From Bradyrhizobium sp. SZCCHNS1050 (lineage in GTDB: Bacteria > Pseudomonadota > Alphaproteobacteria > Rhizobiales > Xanthobacteraceae), in assembly GCF_032484785.1 (NCBI RefSeq), contig NZ_JAUETR010000004.1:1-64000 (forward strand): 64,000 nt of DNA, read 5' to 3'. Shown piece after piece: positions 7,699-17,632 of this stretch (position 1 is its first letter; the number at the start of each line of letters is the position of its first letter). The notes beneath the pieces were generated by a model, which had not been told where the DNA came from, searched no databases, and saw only the letters and a program-made list of their open reading frames with translations. The position numbers and the translations under genes are program-made.

Positions 7699-9224
7699 TC
7701 GGCGACGATCCGACGCCTGCGGGCGCGTTCGGCGTCGAGGCCATCGCGATGACGATGCGCTTCGGCGCGTTCACCGCGCTCGACAATGTCGAGCTGAAGG
7801 TCAGGCCCGGCTCGTTCCACGCGCTGCTCGGCGAGAACGGCGCCGGCAAGTCGACCTTGGTCAAATGCATCATGGGCTACTATCGGCCGACCGAGGGCGA
7901 TGTGCTGATCGCCGAGCGCGAGCGCGCAATCGACAACCCCAGGGATGCGCATGCGCTCGGCCTCGGCATGGTCTACCAGCACTTCACGCTGGTACCGGCG
8001 ATGACGGTGGCCGAGAACCTGGTGCTGGCGCGTGACGACGTACCGGCAGTGGTCAACTGGGCCAAGGAGAAGAAGGAGCTGGAGACCTTCCTGGCGCGCA
8101 TGCCGTTCCGCGTGCCGCTCGACGCCAAAGTGTCGGACATCTCCGCCGGCGAGCGGCAGAAATGCGAGATCCTCAAGCAGCTCTATCTGAAGCGGCGCTT
8201 CCTGATCCTGGACGAGCCGACCTCGGTGCTGACGCCGGGCGAGGCGGATGAAGTCCTGGGCATGCTGCGCAAGATGGTCGAGGCCGGCGAGCTGACCATT
8301 TTGATGATCACCCACAAATTCCGCGAGGTCATGGCGTTCGCCGACGAGGTCACGATCCTCCGGCGCGGCAAGCTCGCCGGCCGCGGCAAGGTCGGCGAGC
8401 TCACCCCCGACGACATGGCGCGGATGATGATCGGCGCCGAGCAGCTCACCGTACAGCCGGCGCGCACCGGCGAGGCCGGTGCGATCAGGCTCGCGATCGA
8501 CAAGCTGGTCGCCCGCGACGACGCCGGAGGCCTGGCAGTGCATGACCTGTCGCTGACCGTACGCGCCGGCGAGATCGTCGGCATCGCCGGCGTCTCCGGC
8601 AACGGCCAGCGCCAGCTGGTCGAGGTGCTCGCCGGCCAGCGCGAGGCCGAGAGCGGCGCTGTCAGAGTTTCCGGCGCAGCCTATTCCGCCACGCGCGACG
8701 AGATGCGCCGGCACAAGATGTCGCTGCTCCCCGAGGAGCCACTGAGGAACGCCTGCGTCGGCGGCATGAGCGTCGCAGACAACATCGCGCTCCGCGAGTT
8801 CGACCGCGCTCCGTTCGCGCGCGGCGGCTGTTGGCTGAACAAGTCCGCCTTCCGAAAGGACGCGACCGCCAAGATCAACCGCTACAAGATCAAGACCCGC
8901 ACGCCGGACACGCCGATCTCGGCACTCTCAGGCGGCAACGTGCAGCGCGCCGTGCTGGCGCGCGAGCTCGGCCACGACGTCGAGGTGCTGATCGCCGCCA
9001 ATCCCTGCTTCGGCCTCGACTTCGCGGCGGTGGCGCAGATCCATGCCGAGATCATGGCCGCCCGCAACCGCGGCGCAGCCGTGCTCCTGGTCAGCGAGGA
9101 CCTCGACGAGCTGCTCGAACTGTCGGACCGCCTCGTGGTGATGTTCCACGGCCAGCTGGTCTACGAGACCCGGGCGAGCGGTGCCGATCTCACCGAGATC
9201 GGCCGCCACATGGCGGGGCATTGA
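7695..9224 (+). CDS. ABC transporter ATP-binding protein, double-domain (BMP/ribose type)
   Basis: 509 residues with two fused nucleotide-binding domains. Domain 1 has Walker [10 protein letters not shown] (46-54), signature SAGERQ and Walker [11 protein letters not shown]. Domain 2 has the degenerate GVSGNGQRQ, signature SGGNVQRA and an altered Walker B ([11 protein letters not shown]), as is normal in RbsA/BMP-type ATPases where one site is inactive. The GTG start overlaps the hydrolase stop as GTGA. It completes the importer. No terminator is obvious after it. Confidence 0.92.
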   Translation: MIGDDPTPAGAFGVEAIAMTMRFGAFTALDNVELKVRPGSFHALLGENGAGKSTLVKCIMGYYRPTEGDVLIAERERAIDNPRDAHALGLGMVYQHFTLVPAMTVAENLVLARDDVPAVVNWAKEKKELETFLARMPFRVPLDAKVSDISAGERQKCEILKQLYLKRRFLILDEPTSVLTPGEADEVLGMLRKMVEAGELTILMITHKFREVMAFADEVTILRRGKLAGRGKVGELTPDDMARMMIGAEQLTVQPARTGEAGAIRLAIDKLVARDDAGGLAVHDLSLTVRAGEIVGIAGVSGNGQRQLVEVLAGQREAESGAVRVSGAAYSATRDEMRRHKMSLLPEEPLRNACVGGMSVADNIALREFDRAPFARGGCWLNKSAFRKDATAKINRYKIKTRTPDTPISALSGGNVQRAVLARELGHDVEVLIAANPCFGLDFAAVAQIHAEIMAARNRGAAVLLVSEDLDELLELSDRLVVMFHGQLVYETRASGADLTEIGRHMAGH

Positions 9225-9377
9225 GCCGGCCCCGCGAAACGACTTCAACGTGTTGACGACTAATTCATCGCGCCGGGGTAACATGGCTCCCGGCGGGCTT
9301 TGATCGGCCTGTGATACGCCGCGCCTGCCCGCATTTTCGTTATTGTGTTTCAAACCCTTAGGTTGCAGGTCGGTCTC

Positions 9378-10937
9378 ATGAAGGCCTATTTCATCGGCGG
9401 CGGCATCGGTTCGCTCTCAGGCGCAGCATTCATGATCCGCGACGGCGGCATCTCCGGATCGGACATCACCGTCTTCGAGAAGCGCCTGCCCTATGGCGGC
9501 AGCCTCGACGGCACGCGTCTTCCGGACGGCTCCTACTCGATGCGCGGCGGGCGCATGCTGACGACCGAGCAATACGAATGCACTTGGGACCTGCTGTCGA
9601 CCATTCCCTGCGAAACCAACGCTCAGGAGACCATCCTCCAGGAGACCGTGGCGTTCAACAAGCTCCACGTCACCCACGCGCAGGCGCGGCTGGTCGACGG
9701 CAACCGGCACAAGGTCGACGTCTCCACCATGGGCTTCTCGATGCAGGACCGCATCGAGATGACCAGGCTCACCGAGGCCTCCGAGGAGAAGCTCGGCAAT
9801 TCCTTGATCTCGGACTGGCTGTCGCCGCCTTTCTTCACCACCAATTTCTGGTACATGTGGCAGACGACGTTTGCCTTCCAGACCTGGCACAGCGCGGTCG
9901 AGTTCAGGCGCTATCTGCGCCGCTTCATGAACGAATTCCCGATGATGGATACGCTTGGCGGCGTCAAGCGGACGGTGCACAATCAGAACGACTCGATCGT
10001 CAAGCCGCTGGTCCGCTGGCTCGAAGGCCACGGCGTCAACTTCGTCGGTGGCACGGATGTCACCGATATCGAGCTCGTCACCATCAGCGGCAAGCACCGC
10101 GCCGTCAGGCTTGCTCTGACGCAGGACGGCGCGAGCCGCACGATCGATCTCGCCGACGACGATCTGGTGTTCTACACGGCCGGCTCCATGACGGATGCGA
10201 CCAGCCTCGGCAGCCACGGGGCTCCGCCGCAACAGCTCACCAAGGACGACAGCCACGGCTGGACCCTGTGGGAGAAGCTCGCACAGGGCCGCCCCGAGTT
10301 CGGCAATCCGGCCGCGTTCAATTCATCGGTCCCGGAATCGAGCTTCGAGTCGTTCACGGTGACCTGCCGCAATGCGCGCTTCTTCGATGCGATGCAGACT
10401 TTCACCGGCAATGTCGCCGGCACCGGCGGGCTCGTGACGTTCACGGATTCGAACTGGCGGATGTCGATCGTGCTCTACACCCAGCCATACTTTCCGGACC
10501 AGCCCGACAACATCAGGATCTTCTGGGGCTATGGGCTTTATCCCGACCGCGTCGGCAATTTCGTGGGGAAGCCGATGTCCGAGTGCAGCGGCGCCGAAAT
10601 CCTGAAGGAGCTGTGCGGGCATCTGCGCTTCGCGCTCACCGTGTTCGACGAGGCGACCTGCGTGCCGTGCTGGATGCCCTACATCATGAGCATGTTCATG
10701 CCGCGCAGCTATGGCGACCGGCCGCTACCGGTGCCGCTCACCTCGCAGAATCTCGCCTTCATCGGCCAATATGTCGAGCTGCCTGAGGACGCCGTTTTCA
10801 CGATCGAATATTCGGTGCGCGCGGCCATGCATGCGGTCTATCAGCTCTTGAAGATCGACCGGGCCATTCCGCCCGTGACGCCCTACGACAAATCGCTGAA
10901 GGTGCTGCTGCAGTCGGTGGTGAAATCATTCGCCTGA
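9378..10937 (+). CDS. ohyA: Oleate hydratase (copy 1)
   Basis: 519 residues, FAD-dependent fatty-acid hydratase of the myosin-cross-reactive-antigen family. It adds water to the 9-10 double bond of oleate to give 10-hydroxystearate. The FAD fingerprint AYFIGGGIGSLSGAAF opens the protein. The active-site loop reads RGGRM at 56-60, with Met where RGGREM-type enzymes have the acidic Glu; such Met forms exist in some subfamilies. The ATG at 9378 is chosen because the family begins at MKAYFIG; an in-frame start at 9345 adds 11 unrelated residues. A close copy follows 115 bases downstream in the same direction. Confidence 0.92.
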   Translation: MKAYFIGGGIGSLSGAAFMIRDGGISGSDITVFEKRLPYGGSLDGTRLPDGSYSMRGGRMLTTEQYECTWDLLSTIPCETNAQETILQETVAFNKLHVTHAQARLVDGNRHKVDVSTMGFSMQDRIEMTRLTEASEEKLGNSLISDWLSPPFFTTNFWYMWQTTFAFQTWHSAVEFRRYLRRFMNEFPMMDTLGGVKRTVHNQNDSIVKPLVRWLEGHGVNFVGGTDVTDIELVTISGKHRAVRLALTQDGASRTIDLADDDLVFYTAGSMTDATSLGSHGAPPQQLTKDDSHGWTLWEKLAQGRPEFGNPAAFNSSVPESSFESFTVTCRNARFFDAMQTFTGNVAGTGGLVTFTDSNWRMSIVLYTQPYFPDQPDNIRIFWGYGLYPDRVGNFVGKPMSECSGAEILKELCGHLRFALTVFDEATCVPCWMPYIMSMFMPRSYGDRPLPVPLTSQNLAFIGQYVELPEDAVFTIEYSVRAAMHAVYQLLKIDRAIPPVTPYDKSLKVLLQSVVKSFA

Positions 10938-11052
10938 CGGACCACGCGAGATCGTGATCACCGCGCGTCGCAGCGCTTGACCTGGATCAGTTCCATGAGG
11001 GAACACAGCGGCTAAGCCCCGGATCGTAGCACACGATCCCGGGTGAACCATC

Positions 11053-12612
11053 ATGAAGGCGTATTTCATCGGCAGCGGCATCGGCGCATTGGCCGGCGCG
11101 GCATTCCTGATCCGTGACGGCGGCGTCGAAGGCCGCGACATCACGATCTTCGAAAAGCACCTGCCCTATGGCGGCAGTCTCGATGGTGCGCGGCTGCCCG
11201 ACGGCTCCTATTCGCTGCGCGGCGGCCGCATGCTGACGACCGATCACTACGAGTGCACGTGGGACCTGCTCTCCACCATCCCGGATGCCGGCGATCCCAA
11301 CCGCACCGTGCGCGACGAGACGATCGCCTTCAACAAGGTCCATGTCGCGCATTCGCAGGCGCGCCTCGTCGACCGCAACCGGCACAAGGTCGACGTCTCC
11401 ACCATGGGCTTCACCATGCAGGACCGTCTCGAATTGGTGCGGCTGACCGAGGCCTCCGAGGAGAAGCTCGGCAACTCCCGCATCACCGACTGGCTGTCGC
11501 CGCCGTTCTTCACCACGAACTTCTGGTTCATGTGGCAGACGACGTTCGCGTTCCAGCCCTGGCACAGCGCGGTCGAGTTCAAGCGCTATCTGCATCGCTT
11601 CATGAACGAGTTTCCGCGCATCGAGACGCTGGCTGGCGTCAAGCGCACCGTGTTCAATCAGTACGACGCGATCGTCGTGCCGCTCGTCAAATGGCTGGAG
11701 GGCCGTGGCGTGAATTTCGCTGGCGGCGTCGACGTCACCGACATGGAGATCGCGACGGAAGCCGGCAAGCACGTCGTCAAGCGCCTGATGCTGGATCGCA
11801 GCGGCCAGCCGGAAACGATCGCGCTGTCGAGCGACGATCTCGTCTTCCTGCAGAACGGCTCGATGACGGACGCGACCAGCCTGGGCACCCAGGATGCACC
11901 GCCGCCGCGGCTCACCAAGCAGGACAGCCAGGGCTGGACGCTGTGGGAGAAGATCGCGAAGGGCCGCCCCGAGTTTGGCAATCCCGCCGCGTTCAACTCA
12001 TCGATCCCGGAATCCTGCTGGGAATCGTTCACCGTCACCTGCCGCAATCCGCGCTTCTTCGACGCGATGGAGGCGTTCAGCGGCAACGCCGCAGGCACCG
12101 GCGGGCTCGTCACCTTCACGGAATCCAACTGGCTGATGTCGGTCGTGCTGTATCACCAGCCGCATTTCGCCGATCAGCCTGCCGACGTGCAGGTGTTCTG
12201 GGGCTACGCGCTGCATCCCGACCGCATCGGCAATTTTGTGCCGAAGGCGATGGCCGATTGCGGCGGCGCCGACATTCTCAAGGAGCTCTGCGGCCACCTC
12301 AACTTCGACCTCTCGGTGTTCGACCAGGCGACCTGCGTGCCCTGCCGCCTGCCCTACATCACCAGCATGTTCATGCCGCGCAACAAGGCGGACCGGCCGC
12401 TGCCGGTGCCGGCGAACTCGAAGAACCTCGCCTTCGTCAGCCAGTTCGTCGAGATCCCCGACGACGTCGTGTTCACGGTGGAATACTCGGTGCGCGCGGC
12501 GCAGATGGCGGTCTATCAGCTGCTCGGCATCACCCGGGCGATCCCGCCGATCACGCGCCACGACAAGTCGTTCCGCGTGCTGATCGAGACGATGGAGAAA
12601 GCCTTCGCATAG
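11053..12612 (+). CDS. ohyA: Oleate hydratase (copy 2, tandem paralogue)
   Basis: 519 residues, the same length as copy 1 and very similar along its whole length, including the FAD loop FIGSGIGALAGAAF, the RGGRM loop at 56-60 and the block ATCVPCRLPYITSMFMPR. Substitutions are scattered, indicating a tandem duplication followed by divergence rather than a recent copy. The two may differ in fatty-acid chain preference. A strong hairpin terminator lies 23 bases downstream at 12636. Confidence 0.92.
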   Translation: MKAYFIGSGIGALAGAAFLIRDGGVEGRDITIFEKHLPYGGSLDGARLPDGSYSLRGGRMLTTDHYECTWDLLSTIPDAGDPNRTVRDETIAFNKVHVAHSQARLVDRNRHKVDVSTMGFTMQDRLELVRLTEASEEKLGNSRITDWLSPPFFTTNFWFMWQTTFAFQPWHSAVEFKRYLHRFMNEFPRIETLAGVKRTVFNQYDAIVVPLVKWLEGRGVNFAGGVDVTDMEIATEAGKHVVKRLMLDRSGQPETIALSSDDLVFLQNGSMTDATSLGTQDAPPPRLTKQDSQGWTLWEKIAKGRPEFGNPAAFNSSIPESCWESFTVTCRNPRFFDAMEAFSGNAAGTGGLVTFTESNWLMSVVLYHQPHFADQPADVQVFWGYALHPDRIGNFVPKAMADCGGADILKELCGHLNFDLSVFDQATCVPCRLPYITSMFMPRNKADRPLPVPANSKNLAFVSQFVEIPDDVVFTVEYSVRAAQMAVYQLLGITRAIPPITRHDKSFRVLIETMEKAFA

Positions 12613-12635
12613 CGCCTCTCGCATCGGCAAGAACG

Positions 12636-12669
12636 AGCGCGCCCGGATCAGTCTCGATCCGGGCGCGCT
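12636..12669 (+). terminator. Hairpin terminator after oleate hydratase 2
   Basis: Perfect 14-base-pair stem (AGCGCGCCCGGATC with its complement) around a 6-base loop, followed by only a short T-containing tract (TTCC). Likely ends the oleate hydratase transcript. Confidence 0.75.
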
Positions 12670-12718
12670 TTCCGTCTCGCGAGGCACAGATGCGCCTCGA
12701 TCCTTGTTGCGTGAATTG

Positions 12719-12826
12719 TCAGTAACCGAGCAGTGCGAGACCGACCCAGCTGACGGCAAACAGCGATACCACCGAGGTTGCAGCGGCGAAAACGGACAGC
12801 GAAACTTTCAAAGTCCTGAGGACCAT
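12719..12826 (-). CDS. 35-residue hydrophobic membrane peptide
   Basis: A tiny gene with a strong ribosome site (AAGGAGG, about 7 bases before ATG). The product starts MVLRTLKVSLS and continues as one long hydrophobic helix ending LALLGY, so it is probably a single-pass inner-membrane peptide. Reading can be extended in frame to 12946, but those upstream residues are Cys/Arg-rich and lack a ribosome site. It lies immediately downstream of the oleate hydratase terminator on the opposite strand. Function unknown. Confidence 0.6.
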   Translation of the reverse strand: MVLRTLKVSLSVFAAATSVVSLFAVSWVGLALLGY

Positions 12827-13140
12827 ACGCGCCTCCTTCAACGACAATGAACAGCACATCGGGGTGAACCCCGATGTCAGTCTGAAATTTCCTGGAACCG
12901 GCTCCACAACGAGCCGAACACAGGTTTGGTGCGCGCGTGCGCGCAAAGGTTCAATGTCAGGGTGTGGGGCCTCAATTGAGCTGCTCGATCGTTAACGGAC
13001 ATGGCCGATCGCGGTTCCCGAATGGAACAGGAATCGCTCCAACGAAGGCCCCTCTCCCCTTCAGAGCCGCCTTCTGCGGGGCTCGAAGGTTGAGAAGGCT
13101 CCTGGCTGCAAGTTTTTAGGATGGATCCGGCCGTCAGGCG
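12827..13140. other. Noncoding spacer
   Basis: 314 bases between the small membrane peptide and the AraC gene end. It contains the promoter region of the peptide and a 16-base inverted repeat TGCGCGCGTGCGCGCA at 12930-12945. I see no gene. Confidence 0.4.
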
Positions 13141-14022
13141 CTATTTCAGCGGCAGGAACAGGTCCGCAGCCATTTCGTGCTCGGGAACCTCCGGGAAGAA
13201 GTTCAGCCGCTGGCAATAGATCGGGAAGTCACGCGCCTCCTCGCCGCTGGCCGGAAGCCAGTCGCGATAGAGGAACAGCGCGGCCGGCTCCAGATTGTGG
13301 GTGTTGCCGACGACACGCAGCACCGCGCAGCGTCCGCCGGGGATCACGCCGGCCCTGATTGTCGCGTCCTGCGTTTCGACCGGCTGGTCGGTCCCGACAC
13401 AAAGGTCCACGCTGTAGTCGGCAGGCGAGGCCGGGCGACGCTCGGAGCGCCAGACCGTGAAGGTTGGATTGGCTCGGGGATGTAGGCCGGCGGCCTTGCG
13501 CCAGGCGATGAAGCGCTGGATCGTGGCGCCGAGCGTGGCCGGGTCGCCGCGATGCTCCATGATCGCCACCGGCGTGGTCGGCACCTCGCGAATCGTCACG
13601 TCGTCAGGGGTATAGGTCGTCCGCATCAGCTTGCTCCTTGCGTCGTCGAGAGGCCCGAAGGCCGCAAGCCACGGCTCCCAGTCGGGAGATTTCCGGAACG
13701 ATGACGGCGATTGCCCGAACCGTTGCCGAAAGGCGCGGGCAAAGGCGTCCGGCGCATCGTAGCCGGCCTCCATCGCGACCTCGGTGACGCTTTGGGCATC
13801 GCTGTAGGCCAGCTGATAGGACGCCCGCTTCATGCGGGCGAGCTGGATGTAGCGATTCACGGACAGACCGAAGGTCGCCGTGAACTGCCGGTGGAAATGA
13901 TATTTCGAGTAGGCCGCGATGCTGCTCAGCGCGTCCAGATCGAGATCATCCTCCAGATGCCGGTCGATATGATCCAGCACCCGCTGCATCCGCGCATGGT
14001 AGTTTCGCAGCGCCGCCTTCAT
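13141..14022 (-). CDS. AraC-family regulator with GyrI-like effector domain
   Basis: 293 residues. The N-terminal third (about 10-112) is a double helix-turn-helix of the AraC/XylS family (LDLDALSSIAAYSKYHFHRQF and VTEVAMEAGYDAPDAFARAFR). The rest, from about 135, is a GyrI/SOUL-like small-molecule binding domain with VTIREVPTTPVAIMEHRGD at its start. This arrangement (Rob, SoxS-like, BltR-like) usually senses cationic or amphipathic drugs. It is monocistronic. Its target is not evident; the adjacent methyltransferase is on the same strand but 101 bases upstream. Confidence 0.9.
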   Translation of the reverse strand: MKAALRNYHARMQRVLDHIDRHLEDDLDLDALSSIAAYSKYHFHRQFTATFGLSVNRYIQLARMKRASYQLAYSDAQSVTEVAMEAGYDAPDAFARAFRQRFGQSPSSFRKSPDWEPWLAAFGPLDDARSKLMRTTYTPDDVTIREVPTTPVAIMEHRGDPATLGATIQRFIAWRKAAGLHPRANPTFTVWRSERRPASPADYSVDLCVGTDQPVETQDATIRAGVIPGGRCAVLRVVGNTHNLEPAALFLYRDWLPASGEEARDFPIYCQRLNFFPEVPEHEMAADLFLPLK

Positions 14023-14123
14023 CGTTCCGTGCTCCGTGGCGGCTGCAGCTAAGCGCAGGCGGACATGACGCGCTCGACCGATCTTGCGACTTTGTCACGG
14101 GACGCAGTGATCAAGACCGACTT

Positions 14124-14999
14124 TCACGGATCGACGGCCGTCACGGTCCAGAACGAAGCGGGCACCATGACGCCCGGGCCCTTGGCGTAGCGCGCCAACG
14201 CCTTCCTCACGGCGGCCGTCGCGGCCTCCACCGCCTCGGACGACTGCCCGGCCACGGCACGGCCGGCGGGCCCGATCGCGAGAGCCGTCTGCACCGCGCT
14301 ATCGAGGCCGGCGCCCGCGCCGAAGTCGAGCGCGACGTCGTGACGCTCCAGCCGGATGCGCCGCAGCCCGGCATCGGTCGTCACCTTCTCCATCCACTCG
14401 GGAGCACCGAACGCGAAATCGTCCGGCGCGTGCGGCGGCAAGCCCGGCAGCTTCGGCACGTGGTCATAGGCCGCCTGCAGCGGCTCCAGCGCCCACGGGT
14501 TGTCGCGCAGCTCGCCCCAGCAGGCGAACGCGACGCGCCCCTCCGAATGCAGCGCATTGCGGATGTTGAGCACGGCGCGCACCGGATTGGCGAAGTACAT
14601 GACGCCGAGGCGCGAGATCACGAGATCGGCGCTCGCGGCCTTGAAGTGGTGCACCATGGCGTCGCCTTGCACGAAGCTCACCGGCGCATCGGCAGGGGCG
14701 AGCTCGTGGGCCGCGGTCAGCATGGCTGCGGACACGTCGAGGCCGAGCACGCTGCCGCCGGGGCCGACCTTCTCGGCCGCCGCGATCAAGGTCGCCCCGC
14801 AACCGCAGCCGATGTCGAGCACCCGTTCGTCCGCCTGAATTGCCGCGCGCTCCAGCAGCGCCTCCTGCACCGGCGCCAGCAGCGCATCGATCTCGGCGCG
14901 GCGCGCGACCCAGCGCCCGCCGCCCGCACCGTTCCAGAAGGCGATCTGCTCGGCGTTCTCGAAATGCCCAAAGGAGATGTCGGCGACGGCGGCGTCCAT
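14124..14999 (-). CDS. Class I SAM-dependent methyltransferase
   Basis: 291 residues, cytosolic. The SAM-binding motif VLDIGCGCGAT (60-70) is followed by the acidic loop VLGLDVS and the GDAMVH motif, the UbiE/COQ5-like small-molecule methyltransferase pattern. The N-terminal NAEQIAFWNGAGGGRWV is common in the rhizobial branch of this family. The ATG at 14999 gives this natural N-terminus; the reading frame extends further upstream with tRNA-proximal noncoding sequence. Substrate unknown. Confidence 0.88.
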   Translation of the reverse strand: MDAAVADISFGHFENAEQIAFWNGAGGGRWVARRAEIDALLAPVQEALLERAAIQADERVLDIGCGCGATLIAAAEKVGPGGSVLGLDVSAAMLTAAHELAPADAPVSFVQGDAMVHHFKAASADLVISRLGVMYFANPVRAVLNIRNALHSEGRVAFACWGELRDNPWALEPLQAAYDHVPKLPGLPPHAPDDFAFGAPEWMEKVTTDAGLRRIRLERHDVALDFGAGAGLDSAVQTALAIGPAGRAVAGQSSEAVEAATAAVRKALARYAKGPGVMVPASFWTVTAVDP

Positions 15000-15186
15000 G
15001 AGGGAAGTCTCGGCAACAAAGTTCACAAATGAAACGAGCCGGCTCGAACAGTGTCCAGCGGCGCCCAGTTCGGGGAGTTTAGGGGGCGGTCTGCAGCTTG
15101 AAAAGCCAATCTCACGGACGAAGCGGTCGTGGCAGGTGCGCGCAAAACCGCATCGGCCGACGTCAAATACAGCGATTTGAGAAAAA

Positions 15187-15264
15187 TGGTCGGAGCGGCG
15201 GGATTCGAACCCACGACCCCTAGTCCCCCAGACTAGTGCGCTAACCGGGCTGCGCCACGCTCCG
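15187..15264 (-). tRNA. tRNA-Pro, anticodon GGG
   Basis: On the minus strand the acceptor stem CGGAGCG pairs with CGCTCCG, the anticodon loop is CTGGGGG between stems CTAGT and ACTAG, giving anticodon GGG (proline, CCC/CCU codons). The T-loop GGTTCGAATCC is canonical, and the 3' ACCA is encoded. The unit is complete, with no sign of an integrated element. Confidence 0.97.
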
Positions 15265-15469
15265 ATGGCCGTTCCTCTAGCCGTGATCGGGGCGGGATGC
15301 AAGGCGCGGCGGGAGGGTTTCATAGTGTGATCGGATGGAGCGGAGATCGTGGCCCTCCGCCCCCTTCCAGAACGGTGGAGAGTGCACAGCCGACTCGCGG
15401 CGCTCGGCGTGGCTCAATGCAACGGACACCTGCCGCCATGCTGGCGCATTCTGACGACCAGCCCCGCCC

Positions 15470-16063
15470 TCAGACTTCCCTCATCGCCCGGTCGAGCAGC
15501 GCGCGGCAGTCGACCAGCTCCTTGAGCACGCCCTGGAGCTTCTCCCGCTCCTCCGGCTTCATGCCGGCGCGGGTCGGTGGGCCGACGCGAAAGGTGTCGA
15601 GAATGTCGTCCTCGGTGTCGACGAAGCGGAAGTCGATGCCCTCCTCGTCGGAAGCCTCCTCCTCCTCGTCCTCCGATTCGACCTCGGCCTCGCCGATCGG
15701 CTCCTCTTCCATCATCGCCTGGCCGAGCGTCTCCTCCATCGCGCCAAACGAGACCGCGGCCGAGCTGTCGGCCAGTCCCTGGACCGATTTGACGCCGTGC
15801 TCCTTCAGGATGCGCTGCACACCCTTGATGGTGTAGCCTTCGCCATAGAGCAGACGCCGGATGCCCTTGAGCAGGTCGACGTCGTCGGGCCGGTAATAGC
15901 GCCGGCCGCCGCTCCGCTTCATCGGCTTGATCTGGGCGAACCGGGTCTCCCAAAACCGCAGCACGTGCTGCGGAATGTCGAGCTCCTGCGCGACCTCGCT
16001 GATCGTCCGAAACGCATCCGGCGCCTTGTCCAAATGCCCGTTCCCCTTCGACCGTGCTGACAA
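15470..16063 (-). CDS. MerR-family transcriptional regulator
   Basis: 197 residues. A winged-helix MerR domain occupies about 19-90 ([25 protein letters not shown], then [17 protein letters not shown]). Beyond it is a very acidic low-complexity segment near 118-147 (many Glu/Asp) and a short helical C-terminus. It lacks the C-terminal cysteines of metal-sensing MerR proteins. In alphaproteobacteria this gene commonly follows ihfA, as here, so it probably belongs to the conserved fab-plsX-ihfA neighbourhood. Effector unknown. Confidence 0.92.
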   Translation of the reverse strand: MSARSKGNGHLDKAPDAFRTISEVAQELDIPQHVLRFWETRFAQIKPMKRSGGRRYYRPDDVDLLKGIRRLLYGEGYTIKGVQRILKEHGVKSVQGLADSSAAVSFGAMEETLGQAMMEEEPIGEAEVESEDEEEEASDEEGIDFRFVDTEDDILDTFRVGPPTRAGMKPEEREKLQGVLKELVDCRALLDRAMREV

Positions 16064-16168
16064 GAAAGTGGGAGACTACGCTGAAAAGACTGGACGAACT
16101 GTACGCGGGACGAACGATACGCGTTCGACACGGCCCTGCCGACATGCGGCGGGGCGACGGCCTCGGCC

Positions 16169-16525
16169 CTAATCCGGCTCGGCGCCGAACTCGGCGCTGG
16201 CCTCGCCGTTCATCTTGCCGCTGCCCTGCTGGCCGTTGATGCGCTGCTTCAGGATCGCGGACGGCTTGAACACCATGACCCGCCGCGGCGAGATCGGCAC
16301 TTCCGTGCCGGTCTTGGGGTTTCGTCCGATGCGCTGTCCCTTCTTGCGCACCATGAACGACCCGAAGGACGATAGCTTGACCGTCTCGCCGCGCTCGAGG
16401 CAGTCGGTGATCTCCTTCAAGACCAGCTCGACGAACGCAGACGACTCCGTCCGCGACAGCCCCACCTTCTGGTAGACTGCCTCGCAGAGATCGACGCGTG
16501 TGACTGTTTTTCCGGTTCCCGCCAT
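16169..16525 (-). CDS. ihfA: Integration host factor subunit alpha
   Basis: 118 residues, the DNA-bending HU/IHF fold. The minor-groove arm [16 protein letters not shown] carries the intercalating Pro70. The body [18 protein letters not shown] is diagnostic for IhfA. A C-terminal tail of about 20 residues beyond the core (from [10 protein letters not shown]) is species-variable. ATG at 16525 is preferred over a GTG at 16543 because the protein then begins with the usual M-x-G-T-G-x-T-V-T-R. It partners with IhfB encoded elsewhere. Confidence 0.96.
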   Translation of the reverse strand: MAGTGKTVTRVDLCEAVYQKVGLSRTESSAFVELVLKEITDCLERGETVKLSSFGSFMVRKKGQRIGRNPKTGTEVPISPRRVMVFKPSAILKQRINGQQGSGKMNGEASAEFGAEPD

Positions 16526-16657
16526 CGCCTGCCCCAAACTCACGGCGAATAATTCGCTCCGGAAATTAAGAGGTTAAGCGTCGGTGGTCAACAGCAGCGT
16601 GAATAGAAGTACAGGCCGTAGTGCCAATCTCAGGCGTAATCCCGCCGCGCGGCAGGC

Positions 16658-17632
16658 TCACCAGCGCACCAAAGCCGAGCCCCAGGTGAAGCCGCCGCCC
16701 ATCGCCTCCAGCAAGACCACGTCGCCCTTCTTGATGCGGCCGTCCTTGACGGCCACGTCGAGAGCCAGCGGGATCGAGGCAGCGGAGGTATTTCCATGCC
16801 GATCGACCGTCAATACAACCTTCTCCGGCGCGATGTGCAGCTTGTGCGCCGAAGCGTCGATGATTCGCTTGTTGGCCTGGTGCGGCACGAACCAGTCGAT
16901 GGTCTCGGCCGACAGGCCGGTGGCATCGAAGGCGTCGACGATCACGTCGGTGATCATGCCGACGGCGTGCTTGAACACCTCGCGGCCTTCCATCCTCAGA
17001 TGCCCGACGGTCTGGGTCGAGGACGGACCGCCGTCGACATAGAGCTTGGCCTTGTGACGGCCGTCGGAGCGCAGATGCGTGGTCAATACGCCGCGATCGG
17101 CTGCCGTGCCGCCCTGCTCCTGGGCGTCCAGGATCAGCGCGCCCGCGCCGTCACCGAACAGCACGCAGGTGGTGCGGTCGTTCCAGTCGAGGATGCGCGA
17201 GAAGGTCTCGGCGCCGATCACGAGCGCACGCTTGAACGAGCGGCTGCGCAGGAAATTGTCGGCGGTCGCGAGCGCAAAGACGAAGCCCGAGCAGACCGCC
17301 TGCAGGTCGAACGCCGCGCCATGATGGATGCCGAGCCCGTCCTGAACCGCCACCGCAGTCGCCGGAAAGGTGTTGTCCGGGGTCGAGGTGCCCAACACGA
17401 TCAGATCGATCGACTGCGGATCGACGTCGGCCGCGGCCAACGCGGCACGGGCCGCGTTGATCGCCAGATGCGAGGTGAACTCGCCGTCGGCTGCGACGTG
17501 GCGCTCACGGATGCCGGTGCGCTGCACGATCCACTCGTCCGAGGTCTCGATGCGGCTTGCCAGCTCGGCATTGGTCACGACCCGCTGCGGGAGGTACGAG
17601 CCACAGCCGAGCACGACCGAACGAATTGTCAC
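16658..17632 (-). CDS. fabH: Beta-ketoacyl-ACP synthase III
   Basis: 324 residues. It condenses acetyl-CoA with malonyl-ACP to start fatty acid synthesis. The catalytic triad is visible: Cys114 (LQAVCSGF), His251 (VPHQANKRI) and Asn281 ([10 protein letters not shown]). The GTG start overlaps the plsX stop in a GTGA arrangement, so translation is probably coupled. Its place between plsX and ihfA is the standard alphaproteobacterial order. Confidence 0.97.
   Translation of the reverse strand: MTIRSVVLGCGSYLPQRVVTNAELASRIETSDEWIVQRTGIRERHVAADGEFTSHLAINAARAALAAADVDPQSIDLIVLGTSTPDNTFPATAVAVQDGLGIHHGAAFDLQAVCSGFVFALATADNFLRSRSFKRALVIGAETFSRILDWNDRTTCVLFGDGAGALILDAQEQGGTAADRGVLTTHLRSDGRHKAKLYVDGGPSSTQTVGHLRMEGREVFKHAVGMITDVIVDAFDATGLSAETIDWFVPHQANKRIIDASAHKLHIAPEKVVLTVDRHGNTSAASIPLALDVAVKDGRIKKGDVVLLEAMGGGFTWGSALVRW

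Noticed and set aside
15187..15264. tRNA-Pro as an integration site for a mobile element
   Set aside because: No integrase gene, direct repeat of the tRNA 3' end, or compositional change is seen near it.
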